Below the pieces are notes generated by a model. That model saw only the letters and a list, made by a program, of their open reading frames with translations. It ran no database searches and had not been told where the DNA came from. 64,000 nt of DNA, taken from Gordius sp. MW1 (taxonomy: Eukaryota > Nematomorpha > Gordioida > Gordea > Gordiidae). The DNA lies in contig OZ038526.1 in NCBI GenBank assembly GCA_964036665.1, forward strand, positions 8,618,001 to 8,682,000. The letters run 5' to 3'. This document shows, one piece after another, positions 1 through 11,573 of the stretch (positions are counted from its first letter, which is position 1; the number at the start of each line of letters is the position of its first letter). The position numbers were made by a program, and so were the translations under genes.

Positions 1-530
1 AGTAAAAAGCACAGCTGCGCTTGCAAGAGAGTACGGGAAATGTATGCTCTTTGTGGAGAATGTTGTATCATGGCACACTCACACAAAACCCCCCCCCCTC
101 ATCTTAGTTTGCATATTTATTAAAGTCTGTATACGCGTAGTCCCTCTCCCCCTCCCCATTGCTCTTACGCATTTTAACTCGGATCTATATACAGACGCGT
201 AGATATACATGTAAATATCCATACGCGCGTTATTATTTGTTAATTATTGTCTTTGTTCGTATAGAACAGATGTAGTTTTCTCCTTTTCATTTTAGATATA
301 AATAATTTCGCTTCGCTAATTCGCGCGGTTACTTGGGATTAATTTTTATTGAAATAAATTCATAAAACATAAATTAAAGTTAAGGTAAGTAAAATATCCA
401 ATAACATGATAACTTAAATCTTAATCATGATAATTTTTAAACCTTAATTCTTTTACCTTTTCTAACATTAATAATTAATTTAAAGAGATACTTTTCTTAT
501 GCTTTTATCACTTTCTTACAAAAATAAATT
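1..530. other. unassigned AT-rich flank
   Basis: No gene or recognisable repeat family is seen. The first 330 bases contain several CG-containing words (acgcgt, cgcgcg) in otherwise AT-rich sequence. They vaguely resemble a CG-containing stretch near 52.4-52.8 kb, which hints at a shared repeat, but I could not align the two with confidence. Confidence 0.3.
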
Positions 531-650
531 CGTCCTCTCCCTGGCTTGAACCAGGATATCCAGGTCACAAAGCTGGCGCCAATAACTTGGTGGACGACGG
601 ACGGACGACGGACAACCAAAAACGAGCCCATAAATTGCATAGCAATTAAT
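531..650 (-). repeat. tRNA-derived SINE-like repeat, minus strand
   Basis: Read on the minus strand, this has a tRNA-like head: an A-box-like stretch (tggcgccagc), an anticodon-arm-like CCAGC-TTTGTGA-CCTGG with a possible TGT anticodon, and a B-box-like ttcaagccagg. A tail of CGTCCGTCGTCC repeats and the word aattgcatagcaatt follows. A related copy lies at 14310-14410, and the tail recurs in the opposite orientation at 14815-14880. It is a tRNA-derived repeat rather than a working tRNA, because the acceptor stem does not close. Confidence 0.5.
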
Positions 651-668
651 AATTTTGTTAAGATTTTT

Positions 669-766
669 CAATAAAGGTTTAACATAATAATAAATTAAGC
701 TTCATTAATATTTTTTTAATAAAGGTTTAACATAATATAAATTAAGCTTTATTAAATATTTAATTT
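669..766. repeat. two-copy tandem repeat, about 50 bp unit
   Basis: The stretch beginning aataaaggtttaacataat and ending in an aattaagctt-attaaat word occurs twice in direct succession with a few differences. No coding content is seen. The DNA from 767 to 1052 is AT-rich, with a C-run near 860, and has no recognised feature. Confidence 0.7.
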
Positions 767-1061
767 TAACTATTATAAACAAATTCAATTAATTTATATG
801 TATTAAGTTTTTTAAACTATTTGTGGTGTTTGGAGTATTATCGATCTATGTTATTCCCCCCCCCCCCTTCTTACTATAAATATACATTATTGATTTTTTG
901 GTGAATTTAGATATTCATTTATTTCCCCACGCATATGATAAAATTTACTTTACACACTGTCATCAGTGTTACCCTATGCAAAATAAAGTTTTATTGCCAA
1001 CACACTCGCGCACATATAGCATATACGCGTTCTGTTTATCACTATAAAAATAGTTTTAGTT

Positions 1062-1236
1062 GGTGGCCCGTCAACTCGCCGAAAACAATCTCGCCGAAAA
1101 TAATGTCCCCCAGCTAAAAAATGCCCCCAAATTTGTGATTGGTTGATGGGTTAGGGTTAATAAGCTTGGGGACCTTTTTTTAGCTGGGGGACATTATTTT
1201 TCGGCGAGATTGTTTTCGGCGAGTTGATAGGGCACC
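1062..1236. mobile_element. short foldback MITE with 9-bp target duplication (copy 1)
   Basis: The 175-bp element is nearly a complete inverted repeat. It starts GGTGGCCCGTCAACTCGCCG and ends with the complement of GGTGCCCTATCAACTCGCCG. Identical 9-bp direct repeats, GTTTTAGTT, flank it at 1053-1061 and 1237-1245. A second copy with its own 9-bp duplication lies at 40251-40404. A 9-bp duplication is typical of Mutator-like elements, but the family assignment is inference. No ORF is present, so it must be mobilised in trans. Confidence 0.85.
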
Positions 1237-1245
1237 GTTTTAGTT

Positions 1246-2003
1246 ACACATCGCGGACCATGTGTTATATTAACATAGAAGCGAAAAGCGTAGTTATGTT
1301 GGATCTCGTAAAGAGCACATTCATTTTCATTCTTATTTTTAGTTGTTACCTAATAAGGGTAAAAGCTGAGTCATGATTACCTATAAATTCATATACACTC
1401 AGAGATTACATGATTCATAAACTTTTTACTATCGGAAAATATTATTACCCACGAATTTGTTAGAAGGATTTCTGAATAAAAAGATATTAGTTAGACTACC
1501 GGTCATCATAGTCCTCCCCCTTTATCGAGAAGTCGAAGACTTAAAGTCTGTGATAGACGTTGTTGCTTTTTTCTTCTCTTCTTCCCGCCTTTGATGGCAT
1601 ATCTCGTACGTCGCATTTTTTCTTTCTTTTGCTTTTAGGATCATTACCAGGTACAATAATCATTACGGAAGGATAATATTCCTTTTTCGATAGTCAACAT
1701 GTACAATATTCATTAATAACCGTGTATAATGTTCATTGCAGAAGGATAATTTTACATTTTTTATTTTTTTTTTATTTTTTTATTTTTTTTTTATTTTCTT
1801 TTTTTTTATAATGAACGCGTAATCGCGCAGTAAAAATAATTTACAATAGTATAATATTATAATATATGTATGTATGGGGGGGGGGCAACTTAAACAAACA
1901 AAAACCAATAGCTAGCCTCCGCCCTATAAAGAGAAGTCGAAACGGTCGCCCCGTCGAGGTTCAGGACTCCTAAAGCCCCCTCAATCCGGACTGTATCGGT
2001 TTA
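1246..2003. other. region downstream of Gypsy copy A; candidate LTR side
   Basis: On the minus strand a purine run (AAAGGGGGAGGA, about 1512-1523) lies beyond the Gypsy coding region, where a polypurine tract would be expected before the 3' LTR. A very similar tract sits beside Gypsy copy B at 11573-11584. LTR borders cannot be fixed because no second copy of the end is present. The stretch 1755-1810 is T-rich low complexity. Nothing else is recognised. Confidence 0.35.
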
Positions 2004-5000
2004 TTAACCTCTTGGGGTTTCGGACACATAGGAGGGAGATGCCTCCTCCTGCATCCCCAGCATTTCCTCCGGGAGAGCTGGACCGGCCACCTGGCCGTCT
2101 CGTCGAATATCGTTGGTCAGCCCCATCTGTACAGACCTGGGTGTCCCAGTACCTGCAGAGGACAACCCCGCAGCTGATTGGACATTCCCCCTTTGTCCCA
2201 TTCTAGGCGTCATCTGAGGTGGTGCCACCACGGTTTGTACAAGATTATCTACTCTTGCCCTCCCCGTCGGTTCCACTTCGAAGGTTATCAATAGGAGCCT
2301 CCGCGCATGTATTGGCGCCGCGCGCATGTACTGGCGCCGTCGGAATTACTTCCAAGCGCACGTCATACCATGCAGTAGGGATTTTCATCTAACGTAGAAT
2401 ATAAAAAACATAAGATTTAACATTTCGTATACAAAAATGTCTTTTGACTAATAAGCATTGTACAATTTAATCTGTTCCTCATGCCTAGTCTCAATCTTAT
2501 TTGTTTCTGCATTTTTAATCTTATAAACCTTCGAGCCTACTTGCTCTACTATCTCGCCTAGTACCCACTTAGGTTCCTTCAAATAGTTCCTATACCAAAT
2601 CTTCTGATTTAGCTTTAATTTAGAACTATCTGACCTAGGTAGTTCTGGTTCAAGATGTTGAAACAAGTCAGGCGGGTACCTCAACTTTCTACTTAAAAAT
2701 TTATAGCTAACTGAAAGACGATTAGGAAACCTTGGAGCCATATTATGATATAATCTTAACATCCATGTACCTCCCTTCGTCTCCTTAGCTACTCTTATCC
2801 ATTTTTTAACTATTCCTACATATCTTTCCACCTGCCCATTGGAGCTAGGGTGATAAGGAGGCGTTAGCAAATGGTTAATCTTAAATTCTGAACAAAATTT
2901 TTTAAATTCTACGCTTACAAAAGCCTTCCCATTATCTGTAACAATGTAGGTAGGCAATCCGTACGCGCCAAATAAATCTTTTAAAATATTTATTGTTACT
3001 CTACCTGACATACTAAAACGTTTCTAAATTCCGTCCAACCGAAATATGTATCGACAATTAATATAAAACGTTTTTTGTCAAATTAAAAAAAATCAATATG
3101 TATCCTCTCCCACGGAGTTTTAGGACGTGGCCATCTGGCATTTTTATTCCTTCGCGGCATTGGTGCGTCAAGCTTACATAGCTCGCACTGCCGGACGAAG
3201 TTCTCAATGTCTTTGCTAATTTTAGGCCACCAGACATATTGTCTAGCAAGTCCCTTCATCTTAACCATACCTGCATGACTTTGATGTAAAACACTTAACA
3301 CATCTTGGCGAAGTTTACTGGGAATCACTAATCTTTCCTGTCTTTTAAGCATGTCATCTTCTAAATACATTTCGTTTAAGACACGTTTAAAGGGTAATGG
3401 TATGTTAGTGTCATCGTCCAAGCCAACTAAAATATTTGTAACCTTAATTATATCAGGATCTGCATTACTCTCAGTTATTATGTCCTTAAATCCAAAACTT
3501 TAATTATGTTTATGACCTCTCCTCCGACAATTTCACAAGATAAAGAATCACTATTAGCCTCGATGTCATCCGCGCCCAAACGTGATAATACATCAGCTAA
3601 ATGATTGTCTTCACCTTTGCAATATTTAAGAGTTAAGGTAAAATTTCCTAACATAACTAGCCAACGCTGTAATCCATCAGACATTAATAGTTGGTCGTTA
3701 GCTTTTTAAATAAAGCAACTAGAGGTTTATGATCCGTGACTACAGTGAACGATTTATCAATTAAATATTCTCGACATCGCTGTAATCCGTACATCATTGC
3801 TAGAGCCTCTCGTTCAATAACAGAATATCGGACCTATGTTTTATTTAGCTACGCGAAAAATACAAAATAGGGTGTTCAACATTATCCTCGACTTGACATA
3901 ACGCGCCGCCGATGCCTACATTTGACGCATCGACTCTTAAAATATGTTGCTTGTCGGGATTGTAACACCTTAATACGGGTTTAGTTAGTAAAACATTCTT
4001 TAAATAATTAAAATTATCTGTATGCGTCTCGTCCCATTTAAATAAAATAGACTTTCTGGTCAATTCATATAATGGTCCGGCGAATTTCATATAATTATTA
4101 ATAAAGCGACTATAATAATTAATTACACCCAAAAATGACGAAAGTTCCTTTTTATTAGTTGGTAATTTAATATCCCTAATTGCCGTAACTTTGTCATACC
4201 TAGGTTGAATATTACCATCACTTAAATATGACCTAAATATAGGATCTGCTCCGAATACGCATTTTTTAGCCGAAACCCTTAATCCTTTTTTGATTAACTT
4301 TAGAACTTTGATTAGGCGCATATCGTGTTCTTCTCTAGTTGTACCAGTAACTAAAATGTCGTCTAAATAAAATATTACGCCGTCTAAATTACTAAAAATG
4401 GACGCCATTGTCTGTTGAAAAATAGCAGCGGAAACGCTTAAGCCGAAAGGTAATCTCTTGAATTTAAACAGTCCGGCATCAGTATTAATTGCTAAAAGCC
4501 GTGACGACCTTTCGTCTACCTTAGTTGCAAATACGCATTAGCCAAATCAATTTTTGAAAAAAATTTAGCTCCCTTTAATTTAACGAAAATCATTTCTAAC
4601 CTCGGCAGTGGATATTTTACTTCAATAACAAATCTATTAACTGTAACTCTATAGTCAGCACAGACGCGTACCGTACCGTCAGGTTTCCTGACCGGCACTA
4701 GAGGTGTTGCCCATTCTGAATAATCTATGGGTTCAATTACCTCGTCTTTCAACCAATCTTTAATTACAGAATCTACTTTATCTTTTATAATTAAAGGTAA
4801 GCGTCTAGCAGGACAAAATTTAGGTATGGCGTTTGAATTTACTCTAACTGAGATAATTCTATCCTTCACACAGCCCAAATTATTCTCAAAAATGTCCGAA
4901 AATCTAGCCAAAATCAATGTAATTTCTGCTGGCCATGTTGTGACAAGTTTTGCCTCTGCCCTCGGAACTAATTCATGGCCAACTGATTTCAGTAAAATCC

Positions 5001-5475
5001 TGCACTGTAAATTAGTTAATTGGGGTGCTTCATGGCTACAAGACTCAGCGTCCCCGCTCTGTAAAGCACCACTGGGCAGTCGCGATGCCACTATGGACTC
5101 AGCTTTAAAACTACAAATTCTATCCAAATTATTTGACTCACAAATTCCCCACCAGTTTAATTTAGGGCCTATAACCTTTATCCATGGCCATCCCATTATG
5201 TTGTCCACATTCTCCTTGAGTATATATAACTCTAAATTAACCTTATAATTATTTACTGTTACAATTACATTAACTTTACTAATACATTAATATAAGTATT
5301 GTTAACTTGTTTAGCTAAAAGATCTGCTGCCTTATATTTTCTTAGCGGCCAATATTTTTTAAAATTACAGTGACTAATGATTGAAATGGATGCGCCGGTG
5401 TCTATCAACATCTTTATATAAATATCATCAATATTAATCACCGCAGATGGTGTATTTGATGCTTTAAACACATTA
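2004..5475 (-). mobile_element. Ty3/Gypsy LTR retrotransposon, copy A, broken
   Basis: On the minus strand the parts run in Gypsy order. Protease lies near 5265-5471 (LIDTGAS). Reverse transcriptase spans 3845-5208 (FFSKIDLANAYLQL; YLDDILV). RNase H is near 3478-3684. Integrase spans 2448-3421, with the HHCC region first and a core containing TDNGKAF and HPSSNGQVERY. A proline/arginine-rich tail lies at 2004-2327. The RT-RNase H-integrase order is what separates Ty3/Gypsy from Copia. Several breaks in the frames show a fossil copy. Gag is not recognised and no paired LTRs are visible. Copy B (11.6-13.6 kb) is a close relative in the same orientation. Confidence 0.9.
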
Positions 5476-5544
5476 ATTGAATCTTCGCGGCGCCATTTCT
5501 CAAATTTAATGGGCGATAAGACTAGTCAGGCATGCACGGCTTGC

Positions 5545-5811
5545 CTAGGCAACCGTGTCTCCACGACTACCAAGCGGTAATCGTTTAAAAGCAAACAAAC
5601 CTCTATCGGTGTTTATTGTTAAAATTTTAGACGTTTTATCATCTACCTGCAACTGAAGGTATGCATTCCGAAGGTCAATCTTTGAAAAGAATTTACAACC
5701 TTTCAAATTAGTTAAAACCATCTCTATTCTGGGTAGGGGGTAAACCTCTATCACATGTTTATTAATAGTTATTCTAATAAGTCCGCAAAAGGCTACCAAT
5801 ATTAAATCCAC
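5545..5811 (-). mobile_element. Ty3/Gypsy reverse transcriptase fragment
   Basis: This short fragment encodes part of the RT palm (FFSKIDLRNAYLQLQVDD and GLFAFKRLPLG). It duplicates a region already present in copy A with different residues, so it comes from another Gypsy copy lying immediately next to it in the same orientation. It is a broken remnant. Its other parts are not seen. Confidence 0.8.
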
Positions 5812-5829
5812 ACTCCTTTTATTTTAGTA

Positions 5830-7030
5830 ATATAAAAAACTATGTACAATTGGCCGGGGTAAATAAATGAATATAATATCAGTCGAATAATGCTCTTCTG
5901 AAGAATATTAAAGATCGAAGTGGCCGGGGGTTAAATATCCGTGCAACCTAGGCTAGAACGAACGGGTAAATTTAAAGGTCTTGGATTGGAACCGTTAAGT
6001 TTTTCGTCGATACTGCCACTGGACCCAAGCGTTATAAAGATGCAAAACATCTCCCCCCCCCGCAGGACTAATGTGTCCTGATTAGCAAACTAAATATCTC
6101 CTCCCGCAGGACTAAATAACATTAAATAACTCACTATCATGGTCAAATTCTCGCTATTTAAACCTTGTTGATGCCCTCCTCAATTTGAATGAGGGATGCC
6201 GACCGTTCGACGTCTGCTTCTAATTAGTGCACATCTATTCACATAACAAAATACATTACATCTTATTCACACACTCATTACTTTAAACATTATTCCTCTC
6301 ACTCATTTGCATAAGCGCAAAGGCGTAAAATCAAATTAACCAGCTACAACAACATCATCTGTTGTTTGATTTGGATCATAAGGGAATTGATATTTATTGA
6401 GGCTATTTTGATCTTCATTAGCGGTTATAGTGGACGAGGTTGAGGAAGAAATTATGGTCGGGTGAGTTGAACCCTTTCTTAAGTGTTATATATTTTGAGA
6501 TATCGAGTTGTAGACATTACAAGCTCTAACCCTGTTAAATTAGAAAATGTGGGTAGTATTCAGCAGGTCTGAGGGTAGGGCTCTGACGTTACCAGTAAAT
6601 ACAGCAACGCTTACCAATAGTATGACGAAGTATTAAGTATAAGGTTTCAAATTTCTTCTAAGAGCGAGGCTAGCAGCAAACGCATGAAAATTAATGTACT
6701 TAGCAGCATGATTGATCTGGGTTGATTTGGGAGTAGGTGGACCATAACCATAGCTCATATAAGTAAAGATGTCGAGATGAAGTATTACCAAAAACATATG
6801 TGGGGAGTGAGTAATTAAAGAGAAGTTTTAATTATTTCAAATGTTGTTTGAAACATCTTTGTCCAATCACATATAATAATTATGCCGAGGGAAATATATT
6901 GCCAGGATATTATGGGTGTAGCAGGGTCGTGAGAGTTATTGGGGGGAAGCTTAAATACCTCGAATATGTTGTTTGCAAATTAAAATTCTCAATATGATTA
7001 TTTTAAGTGTTTGAGTTAAGTATTAGTATG
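5830..7030. other. unassigned intergenic DNA
   Basis: No conserved coding sequence, RNA gene or repeat family is recognised. A C-run lies near 6053. This may be an old element body or unique DNA; I cannot tell. Confidence 0.3.
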
Positions 7031-7035
7031 ATGAG

Positions 7036-7369
7036 ATTCATTAAAGTATCATGCACATACAGATAACTTACATGACGCCTAAATCTCTGGGAGCGACGTG
7101 GATTGCTGTGTGGGAGGGGTGTGAGCCGTGATAATAGTACCAATAGGCCTATAACCATGTCTAAAGAAGTTTATTAAGGACTGTTTGGGGGGGGGGGATT
7201 CATTAAAGTATCATGCACATACAGATAACTTACATGACGCCTAAATCTTTGGGAGCGACGTGGCTTGCTGTGTGGGAGGGGTGTGAGCCGTGATAATAGT
7301 ACCAATAGGCCTATAACCATGTCTAAAGAAGTTTATTAAGGACTGTTTGGGGGGGGGGGGGGGGGGGTT
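7036..7369. repeat. 160-bp direct duplication ending in poly-G
   Basis: A unit beginning gattcattaaagtatcatg and ending in ...ggactgtttggg plus a G-run occurs twice, at about 7036-7196 and 7197-7368. The two copies are almost identical apart from two single-base differences and the G-run length (about 12 against about 20). The high identity means a recent duplication. G-runs may have templated it, or they may mark an assembly problem. Confidence 0.85.
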
Positions 7370-9102
7370 GACTAATCCGAACAATTTAAGAACAGTCCAA
7401 CTCGCGAGATCAAAGTTTAGGCGGGATAGTAATTAGAATTTAAGCCCATAATGCTTTCGGTCTAAAGGATGTCGAGGGAGCTCTAGAGTATTTGCTTTTA
7501 TATTAAAGTTTCTCATTACTTAACAGTTTCTTTATTTTATAATTAAATTATTGAGTATAATGATATAATTATGATATAATCAATTGTATATGCATATGGG
7601 GCTCAGAGTTCAACGCTGCTTTTTAATAAATTTGTAAGGAGCTCTAAAGAAACTAGGATAAATTTAAAAAAAAATAATAAACCTTATAAGTGTGTTTTGC
7701 TTGGTAAACAATTATTTGCCTTTTCTAAAGTTAAATATTTTGCTAGATGATTTGTTAGATATAGAAGGATAAGTTGAAGCCAGCCATTATGCCTTACGCA
7801 TAACTAAACATCAAAATTAGTAGACACCAACAGACCTATTTAATGTAATAATTGAGTTAATTTTAAATACAAATGAAAGGTGGCAGTAAGATTGTTTATG
7901 ATTAGCTTGGTTTAAGCGAATTACCTTAGGTACAATAAATTTGTTTGGTTATAAGGCTCCTAGTCCTTTTAGATTTTAGCTTTGTTAACTTTTATTTATG
8001 TATGTTTTATTCCTTGTAAAATTATGAGGGCTTATAATCAACTGTAGGACGTGCTTTAGATTTATTTAGTGGGAGGCTCGGCACAAGGCTGAGTTGTGCC
8101 TGTGTATATGTTGTCATTACTTAAATATTCTAATGTTGAGAGATCTTTCATCAAGCCATAGTTTAGACATAATTATCGTGCATATTACGGGGGTGAGATT
8201 AGCCTGGAAGAAAAGTCGATAAATCATATTCAGAATTTCGAAGGTAGACGGCGCCTGACTACTGCCAAGAACTGAGTTTATGGGTTTTAATATTCCTTGA
8301 AAACAAATCGGGGTAGGCTGCATATTATTTTGGGGGAGAATGAATGACAAGTAATTGTATTTATGTTTTAGGGAAAACGCGGCAAAAGGAAATATATAGA
8401 TGGCATTAACACAGATGTTGTAGTAAAAACAGAAAAAAAATGATTAGACTTTGTATGTCAATTTCTTGATTTTAAGTTATGGTTAAGGAATTAAACTTCA
8501 TCAGTAAGTTTTTTTTACTGGCAGGCTCTAGACATCTATCAAATTTGGTGCCGTCTGTAATAGAGAGGGAGGGTGAGAGGCGTATTAGTAGTAATAGCTC
8601 GTATTAAGCCACTACTCTTGAACCCACCACACATCATCAATCACGTACATGCACTAAGGGTATAGTGTAATATAGGCATATAACCCAATTGGGAGAGAGG
8701 AGGATCAAAGGATGCCACGATTTCGTATAGGGATTAATTGAATATTCGATATATTGGCAAAAGTAAAGACAATAGGGGAAAAAATCATTTTTCAATGTTT
8801 TACATTAAGTTGGTTCTACCACTTGGAGGTTTAAAATTTTTTTTAGCTATTCAATATCGCTATATTGATCGTCGAAAAGGGTCAAAAACGGTTATTTTCG
8901 CAACTTTGAATCGAAATATCTAAAAAAAACTTGACGTATTGGAAAAAACACGAAAAACATGTTTGTTTTCACCACAATAAACTCTATCAGAATATGTTGA
9001 CCGTTTCACGGTTGATTACACAAGACCATTATTTGTTGACTAGCGTAATCTGTGTGAATGAGGTCTGAGGATTGTGGCTATGTTTGAACCACCGCCACCG
9101 GT
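7370..9102. other. unassigned intergenic DNA
   Basis: No gene is recognised. A 77-codon frame at 8117-8350 (minus) has no motif I know and may be chance. I considered mitochondrial-derived sequence for 6.1-8.7 kb but found no recognisable mitochondrial gene motif. Confidence 0.3.
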
Positions 9103-9110
9103 GATGCATA

Positions 9111-9786
9111 GCAGGCGCGGAGCCAGGATTTTCTCAAGGGGGTAGAAAATTTCCAATTTTTTGAAAAACATTTTTATTTCAATAAATTATTTATAGGGCG
9201 CAGCCCCCGAGGAGATGGGGGTTTGGGGGCGAAGCTCCCAGTATTTTTCTATTCACTGATATTATTAATAATGCTTTTCATTTTCTACTGATATAATGGC
9301 AGGCTTATTAAATCTTTAAATTCTATTTAGTAGCTTAAGCTTTTAACGATTCATCGGGAGTTAGCCCCAACTCCTGATGAAATTCTTGATGTCTTATCTT
9401 TTGGCAAAAGAAAATAAAAAATTGTTTTAGCGACTATTTTTGTACACTGCTTTTGTATTTATCAATAGATCAACGAATTACTAGGTTTAGTGTAGAAGGA
9501 TCGGATAATTTTAGTGGAAATAATGCTCCAAATTCCTTTTTTTCATTGTAATGCAAGTAAATAAATGACGGCGGAAACAGAATAATTAATTGCCTTTTTG
9601 TCGAAATTTAATTCAAAAATAAAAAAGTATATATCGGTATTTATTTATAAATGTCATTTTGAGTCAATTACTCAGCTATAGAATAAAACTTTCAATCTAA
9701 AATATGTTATTTTTTAATGAAAAAAATTATTAATTTTTGCCAAGGGGGTAAAGTTTCTGTTTTTCTACCCCCTTCTGTACGCCTAT
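9111..9786. mobile_element. hAT-type MITE, 676 bp
   Basis: The left end is caggcgcggagccaggattt and the right end contains the complementary ...cgcctat. A perfect 8-bp direct repeat GATGCATA flanks it at 9103-9110 and 9787-9794, which is typical of hAT insertion. No transposase frame is present. The CAGGCGCGTAGCC end recurs in many elements of this window. The element appears to lie in or beside the tail of a Gypsy remnant. Confidence 0.85.
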
Positions 9787-9794
9787 GATGCATA

Positions 9795-10062
9795 GGAGAC
9801 TTGATCAACCTATAAGTAACCAGCGCGGTAGGCCCGGGGATGTAATGGGTGTCCTAGATGGCAACGTGTGCCGATGTGTACGGGACGTAGCACAGTGGCA
9901 TCAGAGGAAGGTGTTGCGACTCCAGCTATTACCGAGGTGATCCAAAGGGCTGATGAGTCAGTCGCACCAAGTAATAACAAATCGTCGCAGAGTGCAACGA
10001 AGGCCCTATGACAACTTTCCCTTGGCCCTAATTAGGAGGCCAGAGAAGGCAAAAGGGGAAGG
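9795..10062 (+). mobile_element. Ty3/Gypsy 3' tail remnant, copy C (plus strand)
   Basis: One frame near 9836-10014 reads CNGCPRWQRVPMC and then GVATPAITEVIQRADES. This parallels the CWGCRRRHLPPMC...GAPAVTIEGALEVLE tail of Gypsy copy B. A purine tract (aaaaggggaagg, 10051-10062) follows, then TGTTGTAG at 10063 as a candidate LTR start. The resemblance and the gene-PPT-LTR order support a Gypsy 3' end in the opposite orientation to copies A and B. It is fragmentary and broken, and the LTR end is not defined. Confidence 0.5.
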
Positions 10063-11570
10063 TGTTGTAGTTGTTATTTATTAAATTTGCATGCCTCCTT
10101 CTTTATTATAATAGCTTAACGGCGCTTAATTTGTTTATTTAAGTATTCACACCGCATAGAACGCTGTCTAAACATGACGCTTACGCAAATGAGCTGGTAG
10201 AGTCTTCGCCTGAACTGGGCTATAAATTGTGGGAAACGAACGAGAAACGATATAAATATCAACACATTTATTACACATATCTACATACGTCGGAACACTC
10301 TATTTTTGATGTCCTTTATCCCCGGTATTGAGCCTGTGTTTATACCCAACATTTTGTTACCCTACCTAATTGGTTGTATATAATTATAGCGCGAACATTC
10401 GTCTATTGGCAATATATTGATTTTGGTGGTCAATGAACTGAGTTGTTAATTCCCAAGACATACTCCACATAACAAATTTTTATTATTTTAATTATTTTAT
10501 AACACCCTAATCGATTGATTTATAATTCAAATAATATTAATTAGCATTTATGGTTGAATATTAAAATCTCACAAAGGAATAAAATTAGCATTGTACGCCA
10601 GTTGCCTGCTGCTAGAATGGAAACTGCTGAAAACCACGTTTAGTTTCTAACAACCCTGCTCGATATCACGGTTGGTTTTGAGCTATTCTGCCCGATGACA
10701 GATTTGTCTATTTTTCGCTCGAACAATAATTATAAGTTGCTTAAATCTGCCAGTGCTTCAGGTTAGTAAGCAGCATGTGCAGGTTACGCCTGAATTGTGC
10801 TAGATATATGCTACTACCATGGGTGTAGCATTTTTAGCATATTAACATCTAACACTCATCTAAATGTAACTGGGCCCACAGTTGAAGGTTCATGTCAAAA
10901 AATTATATTAAGAAGTGTAAATCAAACATAAGTTAAAGTTGCCATGGCTATCCGGACATCAATAAAGTTCTTAAAGAGGTAAGAGATATGGGTGCCCCAA
11001 TCCTTACTTGCCTCTTAATTTAGTATACGTGGTGACTTTGAACAAGGGAAATTTATTCTACGATAATTTCTTTATGATAATTGAATTTTAACAACAGGAT
11101 CGGTCAGTGTATTTAGGTAAATCGAATACAGTATATTTGGTTGTAAGATGGGGACAGGGGTATTTTTTGTGTGTAAAAGTTTTGGGGGAACAATATTCTC
11201 TTTCTTAAAAATGGGAACACTGAATTATCTGTTGGAACGTAAATTTTTTGTCAGTGAAATTTCTTGTGTTGTTTTTTCTTAAACGGGAAATTTATATGTG
11301 TTTTTACTGTGGTATTTTTTGCGCCGAAGAAAACTTTTTATTATTATTTCATTGCCATTATTTTTAAAATATCCACAGAAGTTAACCCCAATTGAGGCTC
11401 TCGATCTTTACGAGATCGACCTCAATTGTGGTAAGGTGGTAATTAAAATATTAAGATGAAAAGGAAAAGTTAAAATCAAGTTATTAAATTATCGTTATAA
11501 GTAGTAGGTCGGAGGGGGGATTTAAATCATCGCTATTCGAAGTAGGGCGGGAAGGGGGAGTTTGAGACAC
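10063..11570. other. unassigned DNA, possible LTR of copy C at its left side
   Basis: Apart from the candidate LTR start at 10063 and a short perfect stem at 11390-11428, nothing is recognised. The sequence is AT-rich and has no frame with known motifs. Confidence 0.3.
11390..11428. repeat. short inverted repeat (hairpin)
   Basis: The arms caattgaggctctcgatct and agatcgacctcaattg can pair with a small bulge around a tta/tac loop. No flanking T-run or RNA gene context is seen, so its role, if any, is unknown. It could be the core of a tiny foldback element. Confidence 0.5.
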
Positions 11571-11573
11571 AAC

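Noticed and set aside
7181-7370. CRISPR-like or satellite array
   Set aside because: Only two long units without short spacers are present; it is a simple duplication.
6100-8700. Possible nuclear copy of mitochondrial DNA
   Set aside because: The base composition suggested it, but no mitochondrial rRNA, tRNA or protein motif could be read on either strand.
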